A stretch of 64,000 nt of DNA from Apostichopus japonicus. Taxonomy: Eukaryota; Echinodermata; Holothuroidea; Aspidochirotida; Stichopodidae. This document shows, piece after piece, positions 54,994 to 64,000 of this stretch; the stretch's first letter is position 1; each line of letters starts with the position of its first letter. The DNA lies in contig NC_092564.1 of NCBI RefSeq assembly GCF_037975245.1, positions 6,827,984 to 6,891,983 on the forward strand, written 5' to 3'. The position numbers were made by a program, and so were the translations under genes. The notes below the pieces were generated by a model, which saw only the letters and a program-made list of their open reading frames with translations, made no database searches and was not told the DNA's origin.

Positions 54994-55275
54994 AAGGGCG
55001 GATAATGGTTTCTAACAAGGAGGGTGGGGTGGTCCTGGGGTCGTTGAAGCCGACTGGCTCCCATGCGGGGAGGTCTGCGGATCCTCGCAAAGAAGAAAGT
55101 GTTATGTGAAATGGTGGATTCTGAGGTATGATCTATAGACTATAAATGAAGTATATCATTAGGTCCACAAGCAAGTTTGTGCTAATAACTAAAATTATTT
55201 CTTTTGCGTGGGGTTGAAAAGGGGAGGGTTTCTAACCACCCCCCCCCCTCCCCGCCACCTATGAATCCGATCCTG
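54994..55275 (+). mobile_element. Short hAT-like repeat, family copy 2
   Basis: Degenerate ends are AAAGGGCGGATAATGG at the left and ATGAATCCGATCCTG at the right. The interior GGGGTGGTCCTGGGGTCGTT and the tract around 55125-55220 align by eye with copies at 9212-9474 and 34640-34787. No target duplication or coding frame is visible. Confidence 0.5.
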
Positions 55276-56066
55276 TTGATATTATGAGAGAGTTAACTTT
55301 ACTTTACTTTTCTATATATAACTCGACATTAAAGAAACAAATTCTAGAGGGTTTCGAAACCTCAAATTTTGACATCGAAATATTGCTTTCAATGGGGTTC
55401 ATCTGTAACATTTATATTACAAGCCTAGGAGATGTTCGAACAATTCTCTTGAGATAGGATTTTCATCTAGCAATTGTGAGTATTTTCTGTTTGGCCCAAA
55501 ATTTGTCACATTATCTGCAACCATGATTACTCCTTTAACCGATCTTTTGTATGTTCTGTTTTTCTTTCGAATATGTCATGAAACGGTTGTATTACTTCTT
55601 TAATTTTTCCAGAGACATGAATTCAAAGTTTATTCTTTCTTTAAGTTCTATTGGTAATGTAATATGAACTTAAAGTGACTGTCTTGCGTTTGTCCATGCA
55701 AATTGGTAGTTTTGTTCTTTTTCACTTAGTAAACGGAAATCGTGACGTAAATATAATGACAACATCTACACATGACGTCATTGTATTAGCCTTTTCTCAT
55801 ATATTCATTAAATGTAAATACTGGGCCCTCTTCCTGTTTTTGTCTTTATTTTTTTTATTTTTTTTACCTCCATGACAGCTTTTAAAGTTTATCAGGTCGT
55901 TAAAGCTTGGCCTTACTCTCCGAATCAAAATGAGAAATAAGAAAGGAGAAAGTTAAAGGTACATGTAAGGATTTGCGAGTTAGTTGGGATGGTATTGTCA
56001 TGCCTTGGTGGAAAGGCAGTATTCTTCGTTACATATAATCACTCATATGCGTATAGTGTGAGAGAA

Positions 56067-56166
56067 AGGGTAGGGGAACGGGGTAGGGGAAAGGGTAGGG
56101 GAAGGGGTAGGGGAAGGGGTAGGGGAAGGGGTTGGGGGAGGGGTAGGGGGAGGGACGGGACGGGAT
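56067..56166 (+). repeat. G-rich minisatellite, 12-bp GGGGTAGGGGAA unit
   Basis: About seven units of GGGGTAGGGGAA, degrading to GGGGTAGGGGGA and then ACGGG at the right. Dense G4 runs give strong quadruplex potential on the plus strand. The minus strand reads as a false Pro-rich peptide. Confidence 0.95.
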
Positions 56167-56436
56167 GAGAACATGAATAAACATTCCTTTGTCGGTAAAT
56201 TTAAAGAGAAACATTGTTTATTATAGTAAGTAGGCACCTGGCAGGATAGTTGGTATTTTAAAATCCCATGATAATAATTCATAGTTTCTTTTCCTTCACA
56301 CATAAAACTGATATTAATATTGATAATGATATTAATCACAAAGAGACAGGGAGGAGAGATGGATGGGGAATGGCAATTCCATTAGATCTTGAACAACTAA
56401 AAGTAAAAAAGTTTTGATAAGATGAAAGAAATTTTA

Positions 56437-56508
56437 GGTTAGAACGGGATTTGAACCAATGATCTCAGAATTACATGTCATGTGATCTCCTTATAAATAA
56501 TGTGCCAA
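56437..56508 (-). mobile_element. tRNA-like SINE remnant or decayed tRNA
   Basis: On the minus strand there is a B box GGTTCAAATCC with a T arm pairing 4 of 5. Upstream is an arm ATCAC-ATGACAT-GTAAT with T at loop position 33. The A box is poor and the acceptor ends do not pair. The nine bases between the two arms are too many for an ordinary tRNA. A functional tRNA is unlikely. Confidence 0.3.
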
Positions 56509-58614
56509 GTTTGGTCAGCACATACGTTTGGGATATGCTCACAATCCCAAACTCACCCGCACTTCTCCCGATCTCCTACCAACCAACACCCCCTCACCTC
56601 CTCCCCTCCCCTCCCCACCCCACCCTCCGTAAATTATTTCCAGTTGCTGATTCACTTCCAGACTCTATCACGAGACAATTTCATACTCCATTTTCCAAAC
56701 TGAACAAAATAGGAAGGTTAAAGAAAGTCCAGCTTTTATTGTGTGTTGTTTTTATATCTCGATATTATTCTCCTTATCAGATAACCTAATCCATCCGTGG
56801 ACATCTTTCGAAGACCCTATTAGTTCAACTGCATCTTCTAAGAAGTCTCCATTACATTGTTTGGTTTCTTTTTCTTTCTTTTTTCTTTCTTTGAAAGCTA
56901 GAATATTTTGATACGGACTGTGAGATAAGACAAAATGACTTTTACATTCAAATTTCGCATACGTAACGTTATTGAAATGGAAGTTAATTTACTCCCAGCT
57001 GCATGGTATATATATCTCCTTTGAGAAGACATTGCTGTCCGATTAATTAAAGAGAGTGGTCACAGGGACATAAACGAAATGACTTAAGTCAGTTTGACCA
57101 AATGAAAAATCTCCGTCCAGTTTGTTTCAAGATAAGTAATGGTGTGTTTATGGAGGTGACTTCATTAGTAATTTAGGACGAGACGATTCCGGAAAATAGG
57201 GATTTGAAAGTGAAGGAAAATAGACTTATTCTTGGCCTGAAACAAATTACAGAAAACATGTAAAAAGATATAAACGGGTTGTCAAAAAAGGGATAAATCC
57301 AGTTTGTATGCGTTTTTTTTTCATGGGGGTGGGGGGGGGGCTTCAACATGTGATTTGTTTTATCTGTAAATAAACGAACTTTAAACCAAACGCTTTCTTT
57401 ATTTTTTTTCTGAATATTTATAAATATTTACACTTCACAAAATTATTTGGCATTTTGGTTTTAATAATTATTATGATAACAACAATTTAATTCTTCTTCG
57501 AAGGATGCTAATATTTGGAAATAAATTCTCATAATTTATTTTCTGATTTCCTGAAGTATCATAGATTGACTATTTGGGGTATATTGTAATAGGCCTAGCA
57601 ATATGACCTTCCTCGACGGTTGAATTCTAGTTTTAATTTAAATTTTAGTTTTAACGACATTGAAGTATGTAATTGAGTTTGACACAGTTTCAAGAATGGC
57701 AACTAAGGGGCACGAACGGGGAACACCTCATCCACCCCCCCCCCATACACACACCCATGCAGGCTAGTGTATCACCCCATTTCGCTTGTGTCACAACCAT
57801 GCATACCAAATAATATATATAATTTTGTGTCCCACAAACTTACTGTATTTCTTTTCTTATTGGTTCATTCATGTAAAAATTAATGTAATTTAAACTTGAG
57901 ATGACGGCCATTATCACATGACTAAAATTTAACATAGTCTCAGGACAACCAATACTCGGTATATTTTGTAAAATTGCAGAAAATATAATTTACAGAATAA
58001 TGCAGGTAAAATAAATATACGATATGGGAGCCTCGTAAAAGGAAAATTATTGAAGATATAAACAGATCATCAAAACAAAGAAAACAAAACAATGCATTTA
58101 ATACAGTAAATCTCACTGCAGTGTTTTCATAATTTTATGAACAATTTATCTTGTGTTTAATGATAAGCCTTATAGCCTATAATAATAACAACAATAACAA
58201 TATGTATATGCTATATTGTTTTAAAAGAAAACATGCTGAATAAATGGATACAAAAAACAACAACAACAACAAGAAAATAAAAACCCAAACCGTGGCATAA
58301 ATAAGTAAAAACCGTTTTCTTCTTTGACAACAAATACACTTTATTAGATATATCACAATTCCTTAAATCTGCTAATTAATTTAATACTGATCTAATATAA
58401 TGTAAAACGTGCTCAAGATCAGTGGCGCAACATACAATTACAATGAAGAGACTATATTCATTCTTTTCAAATTTACTGCAAATTCCAAGACATTTTCATT
58501 AAATTATTCATTAAATGAAACAGTATTTGAGATCTGGACATATTATTATGATGAAATGACAGGTTTTCTACTCTATTCGTAAACTTTAACAAGAATTTGT
58601 TTTCCTTTAACTTC

Positions 58615-58616
<2 letters not shown>

Positions 58617-58652
<36 letters not shown>
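58617..58652. repeat. (TA)n, tail of the SINE
   Basis: Alternating AT directly at the 3' end of the minus-strand SINE, consistent with a simple-repeat tail. Confidence 0.85.
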
Positions 58653-58656
<4 letters not shown>

Positions 58657-58775
58657 GAAAATCGTAATGAGTTGGAAAATCAAGAACAGTGAAAAAACTT
58701 TCAGCCTCCACCGGGATTCGAACCACGGGCCTCCCGCTATGTACGCGGACACCCTAACCACTAGGCTATGGACGC
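58653..58775 (-). mobile_element. tRNA-derived SINE, with (TA)n tail
   Basis: Read on the minus strand, 58775-58704 folds as a 72-nt tRNA-like head. The acceptor stem pairs 6 of 7. The A box includes TAGCCTAGTGG and the B box is GGTTCGAATCC. The anticodon stem (TCCGC/GCGGG) pairs fully around the 7-base loop GTACATA. The T stem has two mismatches, so it is not a good functional tRNA. A body of about 50 bases follows and runs into the (TA)n array at 58617-58652. This head-body-tail order is that of a Pol III SINE. Confidence 0.75.
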
Positions 58776-59023
58776 TGATTGTATGTCCAGAGGTTCGAAA
58801 CCGGTAAGGAAGATCGTAATTCCACTGTAGGCGTTTGTCACCTATATCGAACAATACTAGTTCTGTTTTTGGTGACATATTTTGCCCTACTCTAGAGATC
58901 AAACATGATGCTATCCAACTCGAAAATCATTTGTGATTCCTAAAGCCGGATCTCGAAAGAGATACTTTGAACAGACTTTATGTTAATGCAATGGAGGTAA
59001 ACGACAAAGGCAAATGAATATAT

Positions 59024-59107
59024 ATAAATGAAAATCGTAATGAGTTGGAAAATCAAGAACAGTGAAAAAACTTTCAGCCTCCACCGGGATTCGAACCACG
59101 GGCCTCC

Positions 59108-59109
<2 letters not shown>
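59024..59109 (-). mobile_element. Second SINE copy, truncated in the anticodon arm
   Basis: These 86 bases are identical by eye to 58651-58736, including the B box GGTTCGAATCC. The 5' (right) part of the tRNA-like head is missing. At the CTCCCG of the anticodon stem the sequence switches to a (TA)n array of about 90 bp. Confidence 0.75.

Positions 59110-59200
<91 letters not shown>
59110..59200. repeat. (TA)n microsatellite, about 90 bp
   Basis: A pure array that replaces the missing half of the second SINE head and abuts the LTR-like block. Confidence 0.97.
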
Positions 59201-59201
<1 letters not shown>

Positions 59202-59889
59202 CACTTTCCTCTGTGAGTAGCGCCGACCAGCCGATTCAGGGTTCTTGGCCTAAGATGTAGTATTGTAATATGCCAGAGAATGAATATGAATACAAAATAA
59301 ATCCAGAGAGGTGATGGTATTATTAACAGCGATATATATACTGAAAAGAAAACCTCTTACAGTAAGGTTGAGTGTGTTCTACTGGATGTGTTGTACAAAC
59401 TTGAGGCTACGTGGCCCTGAAGCCTACCATCAAGAACCTTTCTTCCAACAGCAACCAGAGTAGAGAGTTCTGTCCCTCCCAGGTAATGCATTTTATATAA
59501 ATGCCTTAACACTACGTGGAAATACCACATGTATACAAATGATGAACTTTACCCAGCAACTTAGCTTAACAAATAATACACAAATACAACAGTGCATTCC
59601 TACCATCCCCAAACAATTGTACTCCTTTACGGAGATGAATGTGATCACATGAGTATCCCAAGAAAATATCACATGTGTTACATCACAATCCCAGGATAAG
59701 CCTGATACCGCATGCCGATCCATAGGAGCAGCCCCAAATACCATAATCTACCAACAATAACAACTGGTTTACTCAATGCAGGAGAGATAACCCCTATATA
59801 ATTCCAAGAGGATTTAAACTACCACAATGGTTCCACACCGTCCACACAGAACTCCCATTGCTCCACAACTTTACAGTAACAGCGTTACA
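59199..59889 (-). mobile_element. Possible solo LTR inserted in a (TA)n array
   Basis: The block is richer in G+C than its surroundings and has (TA)n on both sides. On the minus strand it begins TGTAACGC at 59889 and ends GTGTTATA near 59199, a weak TG...A-type pair with a short inverted repeat. A TATA-box-like TTATATAAAA lies at 59500-59491, about 390 bases in, as in LTR promoters. No second LTR, primer site or polymerase frame was found. The superfamily call is inference. Confidence 0.35.
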
Positions 59890-62010
59890 ATATATATATA
59901 TGAAAATATGAAAAGAAAAACATAGCGAATTTAAAGCGAAAACTTTCAAGTGATATCATTGCATTATTCATTGAACAAGTAATGGCAGACACCTTACATG
60001 ACCTTTTAAAGCAAGATATCTCTCAAACGGAAACGTGATTTTCTTTAGATGTTTAGGAAAGTTGTTCATCATAATATTCTTTGTCAAAACTAAGACAAAC
60101 ATGGTTAGATGGTTTCTTTTTTGAGTGGATTTGTTTGGTCAACTTTTCTTTCAATCACAGCGAAGATACAATATCAGACATTAACAAGATTCCATTATGG
60201 CTGTAACCGATATAACCTTCATGAGGATACGAGAAATTTTATGATTCCTCTCGTTTGCTTCCGAAAATTAAATTCTTCCTCTTCCTCCTCTCAAAATGTC
60301 TCCCTGGCCTCCATAATCATCGATGACTTTCATTTAGAAATAAAAAATAAATTTACAACATCGATTACGAAACATAAAAAATTCCTTTACAAGATTTTTG
60401 GCTGAAACTTAATGCAACGTTATGTCAAGAAATATTAGTACTTATGTCCCCATGGTTTACCCATTCTTGCCTCGATTTCATCGTTAAAAGTATCATAAAC
60501 ATACTTGTAAAATGTTACTCAAAAGAAAGAAAAAGTCTTTCTTACTTTCTTGGTAAAGAATTTACAAGGGAATTGTAACCGACTCCATGCATCCAAATCC
60601 CTTCGGGGATGAACATTTTGAGTTATTTTCAATATTTAGTTCAGTTTCATTTTTTGAATTTGATTTGATTTGTATTTTTTTTGGGGGGGGTAGTGATTTG
60701 TCTTGCTTGGTAATTATTTCCGCGTTACTATGGAAACAAAGGTGTAATTTTTCAACAACAACAAAATTCCACGTTAGGGGGGTCATTTAATCAGATGAAA
60801 AGCGTATGTTATACAAGTAAAAAATTGACCATTTGTCTAAAACCGTCGCAATACTATAACATGAACGACGCAATATCTGTTCTGCTTTCATTTGGCTTTA
60901 TCCGGCTTTTTTTCACGAGACATCACAGTTGGCAGTTGTTACCATATTAAAATTCGACCTTGATTTTTTTCTTTAATCATTCCACATCTGCAAAATCTCA
61001 CAGGGAGGATTTTTGTGGCCCTTTCGAACGCCACATGGTAAAGATAAAAATGTCACCTCGTAGCGGCGTCCTGCTTTGAAGTTGTAACCGTAAAAAAAAA
61101 TAGGGATACTAAACTTGGAGCAAATGCCCATTGTTGCAACGTTACGAGCACATCAGCTTGACAAGAAAAGTACGTTTCGACTGCCAACACATTTCAACAT
61201 TTCACTAGTGATTGTAGTATTCATAAATCATACTGGCTTGAAGTTAGCGTACACAGATCACCAAGGTAGATTTATCAATTTTTTGTTTCAGCTCTGAAAT
61301 TTTCAGCTTAATCTTCTTACTTGAATATAACTGATAAATCATTCGAACATTTTATTCTTCACTCCCCCCCCCTCCTTCCTCCCGTCGACAAAAAAAAGAA
61401 AGAAGATCAAAATAAGTTGAGATAAAATTAAAAAAAGAAAATTTGATTGATGTTAGTCAAACTTATGAATCAGTGAGACAGATTTTCGTCTTGATTCGTT
61501 TTCAAAAAATATAAAAAATAAAAATTCTCATAAAGAAAAAAACTAAGACTTTCTAATCTTACATTAATGCTAAAGTTATACTCATAAAATCAATAAATCA
61601 TTATTTCTAATATTTACTCATCAACAAGGTTCAGTTTTATGATTGGTTTAACAGAAACACATTGGATATAATTGTCAAAAGATAGAGGTTTTGCAGCGTT
61701 TTTATTAGTAACTTGAAAGAAAAGCCGAACGTTTGGTAACACACTATAGTATACACTGTGCAGGTTCTAACGCGGTTACAACAAGATGTTCCCATAACAT
61801 AGTATTTAACTGATTATTCTCATCCAAAAAGACCTTAATATAGCGAAAAAATAATCATCTCAGAATCACTTGTCGTACTATAACATTGACGATATTTCGT
61901 CCCTAAACTTATATGCAAATGAGTTACATCAGCCGTAAAGTGCTCATTAACCTGATGTATGTATTCTGTGCGTGTTTTTGTCCCTTCTGTTACTGTTACT
62001 TGTCATTTAG
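59890..62010. other. Non-coding
   Basis: A 98-codon frame at 60109-60405 has no recognisable domain. G/C runs at 60.68 and 61.36 kb. Confidence 0.5.
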
Positions 62011-62049
62011 CCTCTGAAGAAGATCCTGCTAGGATCAAAACGTCAGGCC
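62011..62049 (+). ncRNA. Hammerhead-like motif (Penelope-type signature)
   Basis: CTGAAGA fits the CUGANGA core. It is followed by helix II GATCC-TGCTA-GGATC with five perfect pairs, then AAAAC-GTC with G12 replaced by A. Flanking AGCC/AGGC-like bases could form part of stem I. Minimal hammerheads of this form, with a very short stem III, are known from Penelope-like elements. Loss of G12 should abolish self-cleavage. No reverse transcriptase frame is nearby. Confidence 0.5.
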
Positions 62050-62840
62050 AACTTACTTTTACACATAAAATAAATATTTTTAAATATTTTCTTAATTAAA
62101 CGTGTATGTACAATTTTATTCATTTTTTTTTCTTCAAACAGAGGGCGTGCAGTTATCGAAAAAACAAAATGTCACTTTCTTTATTACCAAATCTGGAAAT
62201 AGGGTACTGGTTTTACGCAAAGGACACTTCTTATTTATCAAAATTTGTACTTTTGATTTTTTCACCGAAAATCAGGTGGAATGCCCCCTCCCCCTGTGCT
62301 CCTCTGCCCCTGGTGGCTAAGCAGTTTCTTCTCAGTTTAGTTTTCGATTATATATCTTCAATATATCTTATCATTTATTCCGATCTTATCTTGTTTACAT
62401 AGAGCGCCCTCAGTTTTAACCAACTTGAGATCTTACCGCTTCAATACATTTTATCTTATTTTTACGTCACGTGAGTGATTTTTTTTATTTCATATCCAAT
62501 TAAGTGAATGTTATCAAGCACAAGGAGTGAAAATTATTCAAATTAAGAATGATCCATCCTTCTCCTAATTTTATTGGTTTTTAGACTGGAAACAATGACT
62601 CCAATGGTCGCTAAATTAATTCGCTTTGAAAAAGTAAACCATATTTATCATCAACTTTTATCCATATGTGTTTATAATCTATTGAGAAGGAAGGTTTTAT
62701 CGAGACATACATTACTATATACAAAACTGACATCTCATGACGTTTACAAAAAATTAAGTGAACGTTGTACTGTTTATAACAGAATAATGCTAAGTGATTG
62801 ATTTTACGTTTTAAAATTGCAACGAAAATATAATATATTT
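62050..62840. other. Non-coding
   Basis: A 75-codon frame (62574-62801) begins just before an acceptor-like TTTTTAG near 62584 and looks mildly protein-like, but no domain is recognised and no partner exon was found. Confidence 0.4.
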
Positions 62841-63115
62841 ACGTATGTTTGTATGTGTGTGTGCGTGTATGTATGTATGTATGTATTTTAGATCCTCCTG
62901 CAAGCAGGAACTTGCGAAGAAGCCATCATTGGCTTAACAAAGCCGCAAGCTGACCGAAGTCAGTCTCTTAGATTCATATTTAACGTCCATGATTATGAAT
63001 TGTCAATTGTCAACACGTCTGTAACTGGATGACATACATTAATCTTGGGTGACTCGAACATGGGGAACTTATGATTGGAAGGCACCGGCGTTTACCGTTA
63101 ATAATAAGTATAATA
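62841..63115 (-). mobile_element. SINE-like element with (TACA)n tail
   Basis: On the minus strand a degenerate tRNA-like head near 63110-63040 contains a B-box-like GTTCGAGTC and an upstream GGTAAACGCCGGTGCCTTCC. A body of about 150 bases follows, containing GCCATCATTGGCTTAACAAA on the plus strand. It ends in a tetranucleotide tail, (GTAT)n on the plus strand at 62841-62889. I believe the body resembles a common echinoderm interspersed repeat, but this is memory only. Confidence 0.5.
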
Positions 63116-63185
63116 GCCCTTAACCGTAGACCAAACCTAAAGGGTTCGGTCTTTTGCTTGCTAGAATTTATTTCAAGCAGTGGTG

Positions 63186-63213
63186 GGATTATAGATGCAG
63201 GGGGGGGGGGGGT
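63186..63213. repeat. G homopolymer run
   Basis: One of many long G or C runs outside 12-37 kb. Others lie near 791, 1075, 9436, 9896, 10370, 10791, 11450, 11856, 37271, 39660, 39838, 40060, 47768, 50338, 53548, 54666, 55240, 57328 and 57737. Confidence 0.85.
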
Positions 63214-64000
63214 TGACAAAAACCGCTTCTAATTTCAACTATACTGAATATTGGTAATAATAATGATTACAATAGATCAAACTAAGAAACAATCCCTGTT
63301 CCTGTTTTATTGGTAATTTCATTTGTTTGTCTTAGTATGAAGGAAACGACTGATCAAATCATTCTATACTCCGAGCTTGACAAGCCTATTTCGAAATCAC
63401 TATTCATCTTGTATCCTCATTCGTCATTTCGTTAGGTAGTCTTTTTTTCAGAGTGAAACAGAGTGCCAACTAGATTAGACGTTCGAGATACCTTACAATC
63501 TTTGCAACTGAATACATTTCACTATCGCCCCTCCCCCACCCCCGCCCCCACCCCTCCCCCACCCCTGCTTGTAATGATTCATGACCCCCATGCGACATTC
63601 GTTACCAAATGTTGTTCCCCGGGCACTCTCAATTTGTTACATGTATACGTATAAATTATTATTCAAACGGATACAGTCATTTATTAAATATTAACTCATT
63701 TTGGTTCATTATTTGTATTATTTCCAAGGAGAATAATAGATATACATGTTGCAAAAGAAAGAAGTGTGTATGATTCATTATAACGTATTACTAAAAAAGA
63801 AAAGAATAACGTTCACAAAAATTCGTCAGAGCTTATAAATTATAGCTTTTTAATCTTTCTTTTCTGAGGACATAACAAAGGGAAGCGTGGTCTTTAAGAA
63901 ATTATCGGCTTAAAAAAATATGACTCATCGAGTCCATCTTATATATCTGTTTCGATGTGGTACAATACCCATATACCTAACGGACGATATACACACAAAT
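63214..64000. other. Non-coding right end
   Basis: C-rich CCCCACCCC tract at 63531-63567; nothing else recognised. Confidence 0.5.

Larger units (their letters stand above)
55276..58616. other. Non-coding
   Basis: Apart from the G-rich minisatellite and tRNA-like remnant, only G/C runs near 57.33 and 57.74 kb are seen. Confidence 0.5.

Noticed and set aside
58704-58775. A functional tRNA gene
   Set aside because: The fold is good, but the T stem has two mismatches, the acceptor has one, and a truncated identical copy sits next to it with a body and tail, which fits a SINE.

Overview
The window looks like animal nuclear DNA, AT-rich and nearly gene-free. The one gene part I can name is a homeobox exon at 21306-21613 on the + strand. 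Its homeodomain is posterior-Hox class and most resembles the Hox11/13b type of echinoderms, judged from memory with no alignment run. This and the repeat content suggest an echinoderm, possibly a sea cucumber or urchin. The species call is inference.

Layout. From 1 to about 12 kb the sequence is non-coding with three (TA)n arrays (2.9-3.4 kb), a perfect 26-bp-arm hairpin (3221-3291), a hammerhead-like motif (7081-7115) and a cluster of three short hAT-like elements (8717-9127, 9212-9474, 10776-11070). One of these has a perfect 8-bp target duplication. From 12 to 28.7 kb there are no long (TA)n arrays and no long G or C runs. This quiet stretch holds the Hox exon with a clear 3' splice site, branch point, stop codon and poly(A) signal. 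No matching first exon was found upstream, so the intron probably runs off the left edge. A 373-bp inverted-repeat element lies at 26465-26837.

From 28.7 kb to the end the DNA is repeat-rich: (TA)n arrays, a 22-bp minisatellite (29.4 kb), local duplications (35.6, 38.9 and 42.9 kb), a 220-bp AT palindrome (45.9 kb), a G-rich minisatellite (56.1 kb), two identical tRNA-derived SINE pieces (58.7 and 59.0 kb), a possible solo LTR inserted in (TA)n (59.2-59.9 kb), a second hammerhead-like motif (62.0 kb) and a second SINE-like element with a (GTAT)n tail (62.8-63.1 kb).

The genes do not form a pathway here. The window is best read as the last exon of one posterior Hox gene, its long intron or 5' flank, and its 3' flank. 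Most open frames over 60 codons are chance or microsatellite frames with no recognisable domain. No convincing tRNA, rRNA, CRISPR or bacterial feature was seen.
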